From: JAPPLB01 sp965208945
GTDB lineage: Bacteria > Acidobacteriota > Terriglobia > Bryobacterales > UBA6623
Assembly: GCA_965208945.1 (NCBI GenBank)
Contig: OZ242366.1
Coordinates: 5,890,001 to 5,954,000 of the forward strand
Direction: 5' to 3'
DNA length: 64,000 nt
Shown here: positions 28,474 to 38,118 of the stretch, piece by piece
Layout of the letters: each line of letters begins with the position of its first letter
How positions within the stretch are numbered: the stretch's first letter is position 1
Made by a program: the position numbers and the translations under genes
The notes under the pieces: generated by a model
Told to the model about the DNA's origin: nothing
What the model saw: the letters and a program-made list of their open reading frames with translations, nothing else
Database searches by the model: none

Positions 28474-29219
28474 AGCTTGAAGGGCGCGTAGCGATCGTCA
28501 CGGGGGCCGGCACCGGCATGGGCCAGGCGATTGCGGAACTTTTCGCCGCGGAAGGGGCGAAGGTCCTCGTCAACTACAGGGTTTCCAAGGCTGAGGCGGA
28601 AGAGGTCGTGGCGAAGATCCGTGACTTCGGGGGTGACGCGGTCACCCATCAAGCCGACGTCTCGCAGGACGCCGAGGCGCGTTCGATGATGAAAGCCGTC
28701 GACGAACGCTGGGGCCGCTTGGACACTCTCGTGAACAATGCCGGGTGGAGTAAAGTCACTCCTCACCATCAATTGGAAGAGCTCACCGACGAGATTTGGG
28801 ACCGCACGCTGAACACCAACCTCCGTGGCGCATTCTATTGCTCAAGAGCAGCAGCTCCCCTTCTACGGAGGCACCCAGGGGCATCGATCATCAACAACAC
28901 CTCTGCATCGGCGTGGCATGCGACAGGCAGTTCGATCGTCTATGCGGCATCGAAAGCGGCGATGGTGAACATGACGAAGTCATTGGCGCGGGTTTTCGCC
29001 CCGGAAGTTCGGGTCAATGCAATCGCACCCGGTCTCGTACGTACGCGCTTCGCGGGCTGGCCGGATTCAACTTTTGAGGAAGGCCCGAAGATCTCGCCGC
29101 TGCGACGCATCTCCACGGTCGAAGAAGTAGCAAAAGTCTGCTTGTTTCTCGCTGCGGATGCGACCGCGATTACCGCGGAAACGATCCTGATCGACTGCGG
29201 CAAAACACAATTGGGCTGA
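28470..29219 (+). CDS. Short-chain dehydrogenase/reductase
   Basis: 249 residues. It has the cofactor loop VTGAGTGMGQAIAELFAAEG, NNAG (LVNNAGWSKV), catalytic Ser in NNTSASAW, and YAASKAA (Y-x-x-x-K). The classical SDR tetrad is complete. It overlaps the preceding epimerase-like gene by 4 nt (ATGA), so both are made together, probably oxidising or reducing the same sugar-derived substrate. Family members include 3-oxoacyl-ACP reductases and glucose dehydrogenases; the exact role is not readable. Confidence 0.9.
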   Translation: MKLEGRVAIVTGAGTGMGQAIAELFAAEGAKVLVNYRVSKAEAEEVVAKIRDFGGDAVTHQADVSQDAEARSMMKAVDERWGRLDTLVNNAGWSKVTPHHQLEELTDEIWDRTLNTNLRGAFYCSRAAAPLLRRHPGASIINNTSASAWHATGSSIVYAASKAAMVNMTKSLARVFAPEVRVNAIAPGLVRTRFAGWPDSTFEEGPKISPLRRISTVEEVAKVCLFLAADATAITAETILIDCGKTQLG

Positions 29220-29312
29220 GGGTTGCGGATCAGCGCCTCGGCCTCCCGCACTGTTTGAATCTGCTATGCTGCTCATTCCACCTACGGACCTGCGCCCGCG
29301 GCGCCCCGCCAG

Positions 29313-30638
29313 ATGGAGGACCTCTTGGACGAGCCGATATTGAAAATCACCGACTCGCGGACATCAAAAGACTACGCAGCGCCGATCCAGAACGCCACGG
29401 TCCGGGCGATGGATCTTCGCCAGATCAAGGAAGACCCCAACGAGTTCGGGATGTTGTCCTACGACCCCGGCTATACGAATACTGCGTCTTGCACCAGCCG
29501 GATCACATACATCGACGGCGAGAAGGGCATTCTGCGTTATCACGGCTTTCCAATAGAAAGCCTGGCTGAAAATTGCACGTACACCGAGGTGGCCTATCTG
29601 CTCCTGCACGGTGAGTTGCCGACCACCTCGGAATTGCGCAACTGGAACGAAGAAATCAACCATCACACGATGGTTCACGAAAACATCAAGAAATTCGTCG
29701 ACGGTTTTCTCTACGATGCGCACCCGATGGGGATACTGGTCAGTTCCGTGGCTGCGCTGTCGACGTTCTACCCCGACGCGAAGCGTATCGAGAGCCGTTC
29801 GAACCGAAGGTTGCAGCAACTGCGGCTGATCAGCAAGATACCCACTCTGGCGGCATACGCTTTTCGACACAGCCTAGGTCTACCGTACGCCTATCCCGAC
29901 AATGACTTGACCTATACCGAGAACTTCATGAACATGCTCTGGAAGCGGACGGAGCTGCGGTACAAGTCGAGTCCGGTGCTCGCCAGAGCGCTCGACGTGC
30001 TGTTCATCCTGCACGCCGACCATGAGCAGAACTGCAGCACGAGCACGATGCGCACGGTAGCCAGCGCGAACTCCGATCCCTATGTTGCAACCGCGGCGGC
30101 GGCGGGCGCACTCTACGGACCGTTGCATGGGGGTGCGAACGAGGCCGTCCTTCAGATGCTTGACGAGATCGGCTCGGCAAGCAACATTCCTGAGTTCATT
30201 AACCGCGTCAAGGCGGGCGAAGTGCGCCTGATGGGATTCGGGCACCGCGTGTACAAGAGCTACGACCCTCGAGCCCGGATCATCCGTCAAGTGGCCGACG
30301 AAGTCTTCGAGGTGACGGGCCGGAGCCCGAAGATCGATCTCGCGAAGGAACTCGAGCGCATCGCTCTCGAAGACGACTACTTCGTCAAGCGGAAGCTTTA
30401 CCCGAACGTCGATTTCTATTCAGGCATCATCTATGAAGCGATGGGTTTTCGACCCGAGATGTTCACCGTACTCTTCGCGATTCCTCGAACATCCGGTTGG
30501 CTGACACATTGGGAAGAGTTGATGATCGACCCGGAACGTCGTATCGCCCGTCCCCGCCAAGTCTATCTCGGTCCCGAAAAGCGCGAATTCGTGCCGATCG
30601 ACAAGCGCTTGGGAGAAGCGCAAAAAGCCCACGCCTAG
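29313..30638 (+). CDS. gltA: Citrate synthase
   Basis: A 441-residue enzyme condensing acetyl-CoA and oxaloacetate at the entry of the TCA cycle. Landmarks are HADHEQNCSTSTMR (active-site His), GPLHGGANEAV, MGFGHRVYKSYDPRA (His), and PNVDFYSGIIYEAMG (catalytic Asp). Length and layout match the hexameric type I Gram-negative form, usually NADH-regulated. The stop codon TAG at 30636-30638 is inside the CTAG of repeat A copy 5. Confidence 0.97.
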   Translation: MEDLLDEPILKITDSRTSKDYAAPIQNATVRAMDLRQIKEDPNEFGMLSYDPGYTNTASCTSRITYIDGEKGILRYHGFPIESLAENCTYTEVAYLLLHGELPTTSELRNWNEEINHHTMVHENIKKFVDGFLYDAHPMGILVSSVAALSTFYPDAKRIESRSNRRLQQLRLISKIPTLAAYAFRHSLGLPYAYPDNDLTYTENFMNMLWKRTELRYKSSPVLARALDVLFILHADHEQNCSTSTMRTVASANSDPYVATAAAAGALYGPLHGGANEAVLQMLDEIGSASNIPEFINRVKAGEVRLMGFGHRVYKSYDPRARIIRQVADEVFEVTGRSPKIDLAKELERIALEDDYFVKRKLYPNVDFYSGIIYEAMGFRPEMFTVLFAIPRTSGWLTHWEELMIDPERRIARPRQVYLGPEKREFVPIDKRLGEAQKAHA

Positions 30639-30827
30639 CCGGCATTTCTCACCACCCGACGGTCGAAGCACGTCATACGACCGCCAGGACTTCGTTGCGT
30701 TTGCTTGCCGTGCTCAACGTACCGTCAAGTACGCCTGCGCGCGCCAAGCGGCTCGCGCCTCGTCCTGACGGCCCTCTCGGCCCTCTCACCCACTTCGCCT
30801 CGCCACGTGGGGAGAAATGCAGGCTAG
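30635..30827 (+). repeat. Repeat A copy 5 (on the gltA stop codon)
   Basis: CTAG at 30635-30638 and 30824-30827 flank a 185-bp core (CCGGCATTTCTCACCAC ... GTGGGGAGAAATGCAGG). The gltA TAG is the last three bases of the left CTAG. There is an 8-bp local duplication (ggccctct) near 30770-30788. Confidence 0.9.
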
Positions 30828-30833
30828 CCGGTT

Positions 30834-33374
30834 TCACTCCCCACGCATAACGGCAAGCGGCTTCCTTCCCAGGATTTGAAAACTGGCCATCCAGCCGGCG
30901 AGGTTGGCTAGAACAGCCGTGCCGGTTATCGCAGCCAAGTGAGGCCAAGGGTCAAACTCGAAGCGCACATCGAGCAATTCTTCCAGGAGCAAGCCTGTAA
31001 AAGCCGTTGCCAACAAACTGCCCATCAGTCCCGCACTCAGCCCCAGAATCAGGAACTCCACCGAGAAGATGCCTGTCACGCGCGCCCGAGTCGCACCAAG
31101 CGTCTTGAGAATGGCCGCCTCGCGCACCCGCCGCAGCCTTGTCGCAATCACGCTGGAAGCCAGGATCACGATCCCCGCCAGGACGGTGAACGCTGAAACA
31201 AAACGGATGACCAATGCGATTTGATCCACTATTTCCTGAACGATGCGGAGCACGTCCGCGATGCTGATTATGGTCACGCTGGGGAATTTCTCAAAGGCGG
31301 CCTGCTGCAGTTCGGGTGCTTGGTCAGGCGCGACGCGAGCCGAGCCGTAGAAGACTGTCGGTACGTCCCTCAACGCATTAGGAGAAAGAATAAAGCCGAA
31401 TCGTGAGCCGGGACGAATCGCTTCGGCGCGATGCAACGCCACAACCTTGGCGCGAACCGGCCCGCTCCCGACCATCCACTCGAGCTCCGAGCCGACCTGG
31501 ATGCCGAGCCTCTTAGCCGTCGACTCACGAGCTGAGACGAGAAACTCCTCGGGCGTTCCCTCCCACCAACTGCCTTCGACGACTTCCAGAAAATCGGGCA
31601 TCTTACGTTGCCATGTCAGGTTGCGCGTTGCGCGGTAGGTGCGGCCTCGTCTACGGTCGTAGACTTGCTCCAGCGGCAATCCGTCAATCGATACCAGGCG
31701 CGCCGCCACCGAGGGCACGAGGTCGACGTCTCCTTCGACACCCGGATACTGCGTGATCCATTCCTCCAGCCCATCCCGATCGGTGTGGGTAATGTTCGTC
31801 ATGAAGAGGTTCGGCATGTCCGGCGGCGCACTGAGGGCAAGTTGACCGACGACCGAGGCCTGCAAGATATACACCGTCAACGTAAACATCACTCCAATGC
31901 CGAGAGCGACCAGCACAACGTTGGCATGGACCCCGGGGCGATGTAGATTCGCAACGCCATGCCGCCACGAAGGCGACAACTTGCGCGGCAACAAACGGGG
32001 GACGGCCTTGAGAAAATGTATCAACAGCCGGGCGACGAGGTTGAGCGCCAGCAGACTGACAAGCAGCGCGCCCGCGAACCACGCGCCGACTTCGAGCGAC
32101 TCGCTCAACCAAGCGGCAACCGCTATCAGCACAGCGACAATCAGCAGCCCCACCCGGAGGACGGTCCCACGTTTTGCTCGGGCGCCGGGCGGTTCCATAT
32201 CCCGCCGAAAGACAATCGCAGGGCGGATCTCGCGCACCCCAAGCAGCGTCGGGAGCGTAAACAGCAGCGTTGTCAACACTCCGATCGCCAAGGCCTGGAC
32301 GGCCACAACCGGCTGCCATTCCAGCCCTGCCGGAACCGGAATGTAATCGGGCAGGAACGATGGAAACCCGACCTGGATGAGCCACCCGAACAGAACCCCG
32401 GCCAAACTCCCCGCCAACCCCAGAGCGATCGTCTGCACCATGAAGATGCGTATGACCTGCGAAGAACGCGCTCCGATGCACTTGAAGATCGCAATCGTAT
32501 CGAGCTTCTGTTGCAGATGGGAATACATTGCCATCGCAACGCCGAGCGCGCCCACGATGAGAGCAACGAGGCTAACCAGACTGAGGAAGTTCGTCGCGCG
32601 GTCCAACCCGCGACGAATCGTCGGGTGTGTTTCGCGAAAATCAGTAATGTAGGCACCTTCGAAAACAGCCCGCAATTCCTCGCGCGCCTTTTCAATCGAG
32701 ATTCCCTCGGGCGGCAGCTTGAACAGATAGCGCTGGGAGGCACGGCTGCCTGGGCGAATGAGGCCACTGCGGTCGAGAGCTTCCCGGCTGAGCATCACGC
32801 GGGGACCGACGTTGAATGATCCGGTCATGCGGTCGGGCTCAATCCGAACGACCGCTGCAACACGAAACGTCTCGTCTCCCAGCCGTACTTCATCGCCGAT
32901 TTCGATGCCGAGACGAAAGAGCAAGTCTGGCGACGCGATTACCGTATCCCCGGCCAAGGCTCCGCTCAGGGGACCCGGTGGATCCAGTTCGATCTTGCCG
33001 TAGAACGGATACTTCCCGGGGTCAACCGCCTTGACCACCACCAGTAAAGGCCGTCCGGATGCCCCAGACGACATGGCCGACACGGTTTCGGTCACCCAGG
33101 TGCTCTCGACGCCGCGCTCGTTGAGGCTCGAGAGAATCGTTTTCTCCTCCTCGGTCGCCATGTGAAATTCACGAACAGCCAGATCAGCCGCCATGAGCGT
33201 TCGAGCATCGCGCAGCAGCATCGTGCGGAACGCCCCGCTGAAACCGCGAACTCCGGCGAGGGATCCGACCCCGATCGCCACCGCGAAGGCGATAAAGAAG
33301 AACTTGCCAGGGGATGCCCTTGCATCGCGCCAAGCAAGACGAAAAGCAGTCTTCCAGGGGAAAGAAACGGTCAT
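30834..33374 (-). CDS. FtsX-family ABC permease (YbbP-like)
   Basis: 846 residues with about ten predicted membrane segments: one N-terminal (FFFIAFAVAIGVGSLAGV), an FtsX block at about residues 265-370, a central pair at about 400-450, a helix near 485, and a second FtsX block at about 720-835. Large extracytoplasmic loops separate them. This is the double-FtsX layout of YbbP rather than the four-helix MacB type. The ATPase gene lies 21 nt upstream. With the divergent TesA-like gene, the set mirrors the E. coli ybbP-ybbA-tesA locus. The exported substrate is unknown. Confidence 0.9.
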   Translation of the reverse strand: MTVSFPWKTAFRLAWRDARASPGKFFFIAFAVAIGVGSLAGVRGFSGAFRTMLLRDARTLMAADLAVREFHMATEEEKTILSSLNERGVESTWVTETVSAMSSGASGRPLLVVVKAVDPGKYPFYGKIELDPPGPLSGALAGDTVIASPDLLFRLGIEIGDEVRLGDETFRVAAVVRIEPDRMTGSFNVGPRVMLSREALDRSGLIRPGSRASQRYLFKLPPEGISIEKAREELRAVFEGAYITDFRETHPTIRRGLDRATNFLSLVSLVALIVGALGVAMAMYSHLQQKLDTIAIFKCIGARSSQVIRIFMVQTIALGLAGSLAGVLFGWLIQVGFPSFLPDYIPVPAGLEWQPVVAVQALAIGVLTTLLFTLPTLLGVREIRPAIVFRRDMEPPGARAKRGTVLRVGLLIVAVLIAVAAWLSESLEVGAWFAGALLVSLLALNLVARLLIHFLKAVPRLLPRKLSPSWRHGVANLHRPGVHANVVLVALGIGVMFTLTVYILQASVVGQLALSAPPDMPNLFMTNITHTDRDGLEEWITQYPGVEGDVDLVPSVAARLVSIDGLPLEQVYDRRRGRTYRATRNLTWQRKMPDFLEVVEGSWWEGTPEEFLVSARESTAKRLGIQVGSELEWMVGSGPVRAKVVALHRAEAIRPGSRFGFILSPNALRDVPTVFYGSARVAPDQAPELQQAAFEKFPSVTIISIADVLRIVQEIVDQIALVIRFVSAFTVLAGIVILASSVIATRLRRVREAAILKTLGATRARVTGIFSVEFLILGLSAGLMGSLLATAFTGLLLEELLDVRFEFDPWPHLAAITGTAVLANLAGWMASFQILGRKPLAVMRGE

Positions 33375-33395
33375 TTCAGATTGCCCGGGCAGGCG

Positions 33396-34091
33396 TCATC
33401 CGAGCGGTTCATCGGAGGCAATGCGGCCGTCGTGAAGAGTGACCAGACGATCGGCGCGTACGGCCAACTCCCGGTTGTGCGTGACGAGCACGAGGGTTGT
33501 GGCCTCAGAGCGGTTCAACTCGACCAGCATGTCGAGAACGTGTTTACCGTTCGCGCTGTCGAGATTGCCCGTGGGCTCGTCAGCCAATATGAGTGGGGGA
33601 CGGCCGACGAAGGCCCGGGCGAGCGCCACACGCTGTTGCTCACCGCCGGAAAGCTGCACAGGATAGTGGTCGAATCGGTCGGCGAGGCCGACTCGTTCCA
33701 ACAGTCCTCGAGCTCGCTCAGCGCCGGCGAAACCGTCCCCGGCCAAGTCCAACGGCAACAACACGTTCTCTTCGGCCGTGAGCGTGGGAACCAGTTGGTA
33801 GGACTGGAAAACAAAGCCGATCTTGCGCCCACGCAGTACGGCCATGTCGTCTTCGGCGAGATCCTGGATTTCCTGTCCGTCAAGAATGACCTTCCCGGCT
33901 GAAGGAGCGTCGAGCCCCGCGAGAAGGCCAAGCAGGGTGCTCTTGCCGCTCCCCGAAGGCCCCATGATCGCAACGAATTGACCTCGTTCGACAGCAAAAC
34001 TGATGCCCCGAAGGATGTCCACTCGGTGGGCGCCGCTATGGATGCTCTTCAGCAACCCTCGAACCTCCAGTATCGGATTGTCAATCGACAT
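33396..34091 (-). CDS. ABC transporter ATPase (YbbA/LolD type)
   Basis: 231 residues. It has Walker A MGPSGSGKSTLLGLL, Q-loop FVFQSYQLVP, signature LSGGEQQRVALARA, Walker B LILADEPTGNLDS, and the H-loop LVTHN. The LDSANG stretch is the mark of the LolD/MacB/YbbA/FtsE family, which drives FtsX-like permeases mechanically rather than pumping small solutes. It is directly upstream of the permease gene and 24-33 nt from the divergent TesA-like gene. Confidence 0.93.
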   Translation of the reverse strand: MSIDNPILEVRGLLKSIHSGAHRVDILRGISFAVERGQFVAIMGPSGSGKSTLLGLLAGLDAPSAGKVILDGQEIQDLAEDDMAVLRGRKIGFVFQSYQLVPTLTAEENVLLPLDLAGDGFAGAERARGLLERVGLADRFDHYPVQLSGGEQQRVALARAFVGRPPLILADEPTGNLDSANGKHVLDMLVELNRSEATTLVLVTHNRELAVRADRLVTLHDGRIASDEPLG

Positions 34092-34123
34092 AGCAGCGTC
34101 GCGAAAGTTTATTATTGCAGCAA

Positions 34124-34831
34124 GTGAGCCGTACCTTCCTGATCATCGTTTCGTTGCTGCTGCTCGGATGCGATTCCCCTCAAGCGGGCCGCGAATCGGC
34201 CGGACAGCCTCCGGGAGGACCTCCACAAGGCCGCGACACCACTGCAGTCCGACAAGGGGTCATTGTCGCTTTCGGTGACAGCTTGACCGCCGGTTTCGGC
34301 GCGGGCACGGGAAGCAGTTACCCCGATTTCCTGCAACGGGAACTCGACAAACGCGGCTATGCCTATCAAGTCATCAACGAAGGGGTCAGCGGCGACACCA
34401 CTGACATGGGTCTCGCGCGGGTCGAGATCGTCACGTCGTGGAACCCTGATTTCGTGATCGTTGCGTTCGGAGGTAACGATGGGCTCCGCGTGTTGGCGAT
34501 CGATCGCATGAAGTCCAATCTCCGCCGGATGATCACCGAGCTGCAGAAGGGCGGAGCACAGGTCATCCTCGCCGGGATGAAGCTGCCGCCGAACTACGGC
34601 TCGGAGTACCGCGAGTCTTTCGAGCAGGCTTTTACCGATCTCGCCGAGGAGTTGAAGCTCCCTTTTTTGCCGTTCCTGATGGAAGGAGTAGGCGGCGTCC
34701 CACACCTGATGCAGGACGATGGCATACACCCGACAGCGGAGGGCAACGAGCGCATGGCGCTGAACGCGCTCGAAGTACTCGAACCGCTCCTGGTCACAGC
34801 CACAGAGACGGCTGCGACGCCGTCATCCTGA
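34124..34831 (+). CDS. SGNH lysophospholipase/arylesterase lipoprotein (TesA-like)
   Basis: About 235 residues from GTG 34124; TTG 34115 is an alternative with similar support. Signal and lipobox are TFLIIVSLLLLGC. SGNH blocks are IVAFGDSLTAGFGA (Ser), NEGVSGDTT (Gly), FGGNDGLR (Asn) and DDGIHPTAEG (Asp/His). It matches the TesA/ApeA thioesterase-arylesterase family but is a lipoprotein here. It diverges from the YbbA/YbbP genes with almost no intergenic space, as in the enterobacterial tesA-ybbAP arrangement. Confidence 0.9.
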   Translation: MSRTFLIIVSLLLLGCDSPQAGRESAGQPPGGPPQGRDTTAVRQGVIVAFGDSLTAGFGAGTGSSYPDFLQRELDKRGYAYQVINEGVSGDTTDMGLARVEIVTSWNPDFVIVAFGGNDGLRVLAIDRMKSNLRRMITELQKGGAQVILAGMKLPPNYGSEYRESFEQAFTDLAEELKLPFLPFLMEGVGGVPHLMQDDGIHPTAEGNERMALNALEVLEPLLVTATETAATPSS

Positions 34832-34879
34832 GCTGCTCTTTTCTCGTTACCCGAGGGTCATTCCCTGACAGACCTGCGA

Positions 34880-36097
34880 TCAGCGCGAGGGGACAGCAAT
34901 CATATCCAGCGTGATCGAACGCCCCGCAAAACCGGTCCCTACAACGAGCGCCTTGGAGGCGGAAGGCGGCCGCTGGGGGTCATAGTATTCCGGACGGATC
35001 TCGTTGAGTTGCCTGCTCAGGTCGTCGTTCGCCGGATAGTAGGTCGCCTTGGCCAAGTGGTCGAGGTCAGTACCCGTCTCGCTGAGAATTTCTTTCATCG
35101 ATGCAAAGATCTCATGGATCTGCTCGACGCCGTCGGCTCCTTCGCTACCCCAAAGCCCAGAAATAAAGATCGTACCGGGGTGGTAGACCTTGGCGATACG
35201 ACTGTACACCGGGGAGACACGCTCACCGGGGGGCGACAGGTATTCGATTGGGATGGACTGCAACTCGTCAGGAGAGGTTGCGATCACTTCGATCTCAATG
35301 GGGTTGTTGTTCGTCCATTCGATAAAGGCCATCGGCGGCGCCTTGCCGTCAAAGAACTTGATGAGCTGGTCTTCAGCGTCGCCCATCTCAGAGATCGGCT
35401 TTATGAAACTCTTGACGTGAACGATGTGTTCAATCCCAAGCCCCAGAAATGCCAGCGTGTCCTTGATCTCAAGCATCGTTGCATCAGTGGCTTCGGCGAC
35501 CGTACCCTTTCGGGCGGCGCGCCCGGCAACGTAAATACGCGTACCGATGGGGAGCACCCCAACATGATGTGCACCCTCCTTTCCGGCCATAGCAGCACTG
35601 TTGCGAAGGGCGACGACCCCGGCTCCAGGATCGTCTGACGCGGTTGCCACTGCGTCCATTGCGACGAGCGCCGAGGTGTTCATCAATGCGCTTTCGGCCA
35701 AGCAGATGGCCGGCCGGGCGCCTTCGCCGAATCTCTCGACGATGACAGCCCTGATGGGCTCAACGACATCCGAACCAGAAACATAGACGTTCAGTTTCAC
35801 AACATGTTGAAGCGAGCTTCCCACCGCTTCGAGCGCCTTGTCGATGCTATCGAGCACCTCGTCCGCCTGCTCGCTGGCATCATCACCGCCGATCGGAAAA
35901 AACTGAGCCGTATGAGCGAGCGCCGCCCCTGAGGCGATCACGGCGTTCGCCCCGCCGGTCAACTCGTTGACGCCGACGTAACGGACCTCAGACACAGACG
36001 TTTCAGGGGCAGAGGATTCAGGCTCTCCGCAGCCCCAGCAAAAAAGCGTCGCAATCAGAAAGAAAGCGCCTTGCCGCGCAGTTCTTGATGTCGTCAT
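34880..36097 (-). CDS. Lipoprotein with three tandem RidA/YjgF domains
   Basis: About 405 residues from ATG 36097. The lipoprotein signal ends FLIATLFCWGC. Three RidA-like units can be seen: about residues 40-160 (IASGAALAHTAQFFPIGGDDASEQ .. ARPAICLAESALMNTSALVAMDAV), about 170-275 (RIYVAGRAARKGTVAEATDATMLE .. MAFIEWTNNNPIEIEVIA) and about 285-405 (GTIFISGLWGSEGADGVEQ .. SASKALVVGTGFAGRSITLDM). Only the first keeps the RP-A-C-x-E context holding the substrate-binding arginine of enamine deaminases. Extracytoplasmic, triplicated RidA is unlike the usual small cytosolic trimer; a single chain may mimic the trimer. It is co-directional and 26 nt downstream of an exported enolase-superfamily gene. 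Confidence 0.82.
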   Translation of the reverse strand: MTTSRTARQGAFFLIATLFCWGCGEPESSAPETSVSEVRYVGVNELTGGANAVIASGAALAHTAQFFPIGGDDASEQADEVLDSIDKALEAVGSSLQHVVKLNVYVSGSDVVEPIRAVIVERFGEGARPAICLAESALMNTSALVAMDAVATASDDPGAGVVALRNSAAMAGKEGAHHVGVLPIGTRIYVAGRAARKGTVAEATDATMLEIKDTLAFLGLGIEHIVHVKSFIKPISEMGDAEDQLIKFFDGKAPPMAFIEWTNNNPIEIEVIATSPDELQSIPIEYLSPPGERVSPVYSRIAKVYHPGTIFISGLWGSEGADGVEQIHEIFASMKEILSETGTDLDHLAKATYYPANDDLSRQLNEIRPEYYDPQRPPSASKALVVGTGFAGRSITLDMIAVPSR

Positions 36098-36123
36098 AGG
36101 TTCATCTCTGGGCTGAATCATTC

Positions 36124-37350
36124 TTAGGTCAAGGCATGCTTCTTGACAAGTTGTTCCGTTACTTCGGTTCCGAAACCCGGCTTTTCCGACGGACTGTAGA
36201 AACCGTTTTCGAATGGGGCTGTCATGGCGTTCATCAATTCCGTGCCGTTGTCACCGGTGCCGAAGCTTTCAGCCCAGCGGCAATGCGGCGAAGACAGCGC
36301 AAGAGGCAGTCCATAGAGACTTCCGCCACGATGAGGGATGAATTCCAGATTGTGCTCCGCCGCCATAGCAGCGATCCGCCGCAGCGACGTGACGCCGCCG
36401 CACCAGCTTACATCGGGCTGGACGATCTCGACGGCCTTTCGCCGGATGAGATCGGCAAAACCGAAGCGCGTATATTCATGCTCGCCGCTGGCGATCTTCG
36501 TGCTTTTCACTTCCCGCACCAGCTCAGCATAGCCGGGGACGTTATCCGGGGAGAGCGGCTCCTCGATCCAGAACAGGTTCACTGCTTCAAGCCGCCTCGC
36601 CATCTCGATCGTGTAGTCGACCTCGTCCCAACGCGAGCCGCAATCGATCATGAGTGATTTTTCGGACCCGATGATCTCACGGGCCTTCGTCAGCAGACCC
36701 ACGGTACGGCGCTTGCCGTTCTCTCCCTCGGGCAGGCCATCGCGAATGGGAATCTTGAAATGACGGAACCCACTGTCGAGCGCCTTCTCCAAGTTGAAGC
36801 CCGTCGCATAGGAGGCGATGCGTTCCTTGTTCGTCCCGCCAAGCAGACGGTAGACCGGTTGGCCTGCTTGTTTGCCGAGGATGTCCCAAAGCGCATTGTC
36901 GACGCCGCTCAAAGCCATCACAAAAACGCCACGGCGCCCGTAAGCATTCGCGGAGGTGTACATCTGGTCCCAGAGCAACTCGATATTCAGTGCGTTGGCG
37001 CCAACCAGCAGGTGACGCAGATGACCATGGATGATCTCCACCGAGACGCTGCCACCGGCACCGAGGCCGAATCCGGTGACGCCCTGGTCCGTGCGGATGA
37101 TTACGACAATAGCGCTGCCGAGTTGCGCGAACGGCCCCCGGTAGCGCCAGCGGGCCGGGTCAAAGTCGGACTTGAACGAGGGAGCGCGTCGCGGGTCGCG
37201 GTCAGCCCAGAGCTGCACGGGAAAAGCTTCGACCGACACGATCCGCAAACGTGAGCGTGCGGCGTTCCCGGGTTGAGACGAGAGATTCGCTGTTGCCGCG
37301 CCGGCGCAGAGCAAGGCAGCATTGGTCAGAAAATGACGACGGCGAATCAT
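36124..37350 (-). CDS. Enolase-superfamily enzyme (mandelate racemase/muconate lactonizing type), exported
   Basis: About 408 residues from ATG 37350. The N-terminus MIRRRHFLTNAALLCAGAATA resembles a Tat signal. The capping domain is followed by the barrel with FKIPIRDG, MIDCGSRWDE (first metal Asp), FWIEEPLSPDN (Glu), SGEHEYTR (Glu) and IPHRGGS (His). This gives the metal triad and a His on the seventh strand, typical of acid-sugar dehydratases. Substrate is not readable. It starts a two-gene unit with the triple-RidA lipoprotein; a dehydratase producing an enol or enamine product handled by RidA is an attractive but unproven link. Confidence 0.83.
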   Translation of the reverse strand: MIRRRHFLTNAALLCAGAATANLSSQPGNAARSRLRIVSVEAFPVQLWADRDPRRAPSFKSDFDPARWRYRGPFAQLGSAIVVIIRTDQGVTGFGLGAGGSVSVEIIHGHLRHLLVGANALNIELLWDQMYTSANAYGRRGVFVMALSGVDNALWDILGKQAGQPVYRLLGGTNKERIASYATGFNLEKALDSGFRHFKIPIRDGLPEGENGKRRTVGLLTKAREIIGSEKSLMIDCGSRWDEVDYTIEMARRLEAVNLFWIEEPLSPDNVPGYAELVREVKSTKIASGEHEYTRFGFADLIRRKAVEIVQPDVSWCGGVTSLRRIAAMAAEHNLEFIPHRGGSLYGLPLALSSPHCRWAESFGTGDNGTELMNAMTAPFENGFYSPSEKPGFGTEVTEQLVKKHALT

Positions 37351-37546
37351 AGGGTGAACCCGGAATCGTGGCCGGGCGGAGTACAGTCTAGCACTCGACT
37401 CTCGACCTCGTTCCATCTCGTTCCATGAGCAAAACCTGTTTCAGGAATTGGCTGAGCGCCTCACGAATGGTCACCACTACGGGAACGGTCAGAGTCATCA
37501 GCGCGAGGACCACGCAGAAGACAACCACAACTCAGAAACGCTTCTA

Positions 37547-38050
37547 CTACCTTGTCGGCAGGGCCGGCGATTCCAAGCGCAGTGCTGATACGCCACCATC
37601 GATATCGTTGATCTGAAGCGTAATTTCGCGCCGCAGGTCCAGTTCGTGCTTGGGTATCTCGAACCGCGCCGCGACCATGCCCGCAACTTTCCCACCCGAC
37701 GAAACCCGGACACGTTTGACAAGGGGTTCGTTCTCCATCGAGCCCAGAGCAGGAAAGTACTCAAAGAGCCCTTTGATGTCCACCACTCCCAAAGTACGGC
37801 CTTGATACGGAATGCCCTGCTGATTGACGATATGCAAGGTTCTGTCGCCGATCATCATCTCGATGCTCGAGGGGTTCTCTGCTTCGAAGTCAACGATTGC
37901 GACAGAACTTCGTTCATCCATCGCGAGGGTACGCACTTGCGTGACAGAGCCTTCGAGGCGAGCGCTCTTCCAGAGACTGATGCCCAGCGTGGCCCAGGCG
38001 AGAATGCCCGCGCCCAGAATGCCGACGAGTACAAATTGCCAAGGTTTCAT
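37547..38050 (-). CDS. Uncharacterised membrane-anchored protein
   Basis: 167 residues from ATG 38050. One N-terminal membrane segment (FVLVGILGAGILAWATLGISLW) is followed by a soluble beta-rich domain (TLAMDERSSVAIVDFEAENPSSIEMMIG). The phrase FEAENPSS resembles the hydrophobic-strand start of LEA14/WHy-type domains, but the match is weak. I do not recognise a family with confidence. It is a single gene with repeat A copy 6 about 70 nt upstream. Confidence 0.7.
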   Translation of the reverse strand: MKPWQFVLVGILGAGILAWATLGISLWKSARLEGSVTQVRTLAMDERSSVAIVDFEAENPSSIEMMIGDRTLHIVNQQGIPYQGRTLGVVDIKGLFEYFPALGSMENEPLVKRVRVSSGGKVAGMVAARFEIPKHELDLRREITLQINDIDGGVSALRLESPALPTR

Positions 38051-38118
38051 CTCAATCAATACGACGCGCGAGAAGGCCGTCCGGTGTCACCCTTTTCGGG
38101 CACCAGTCTACACAACGC

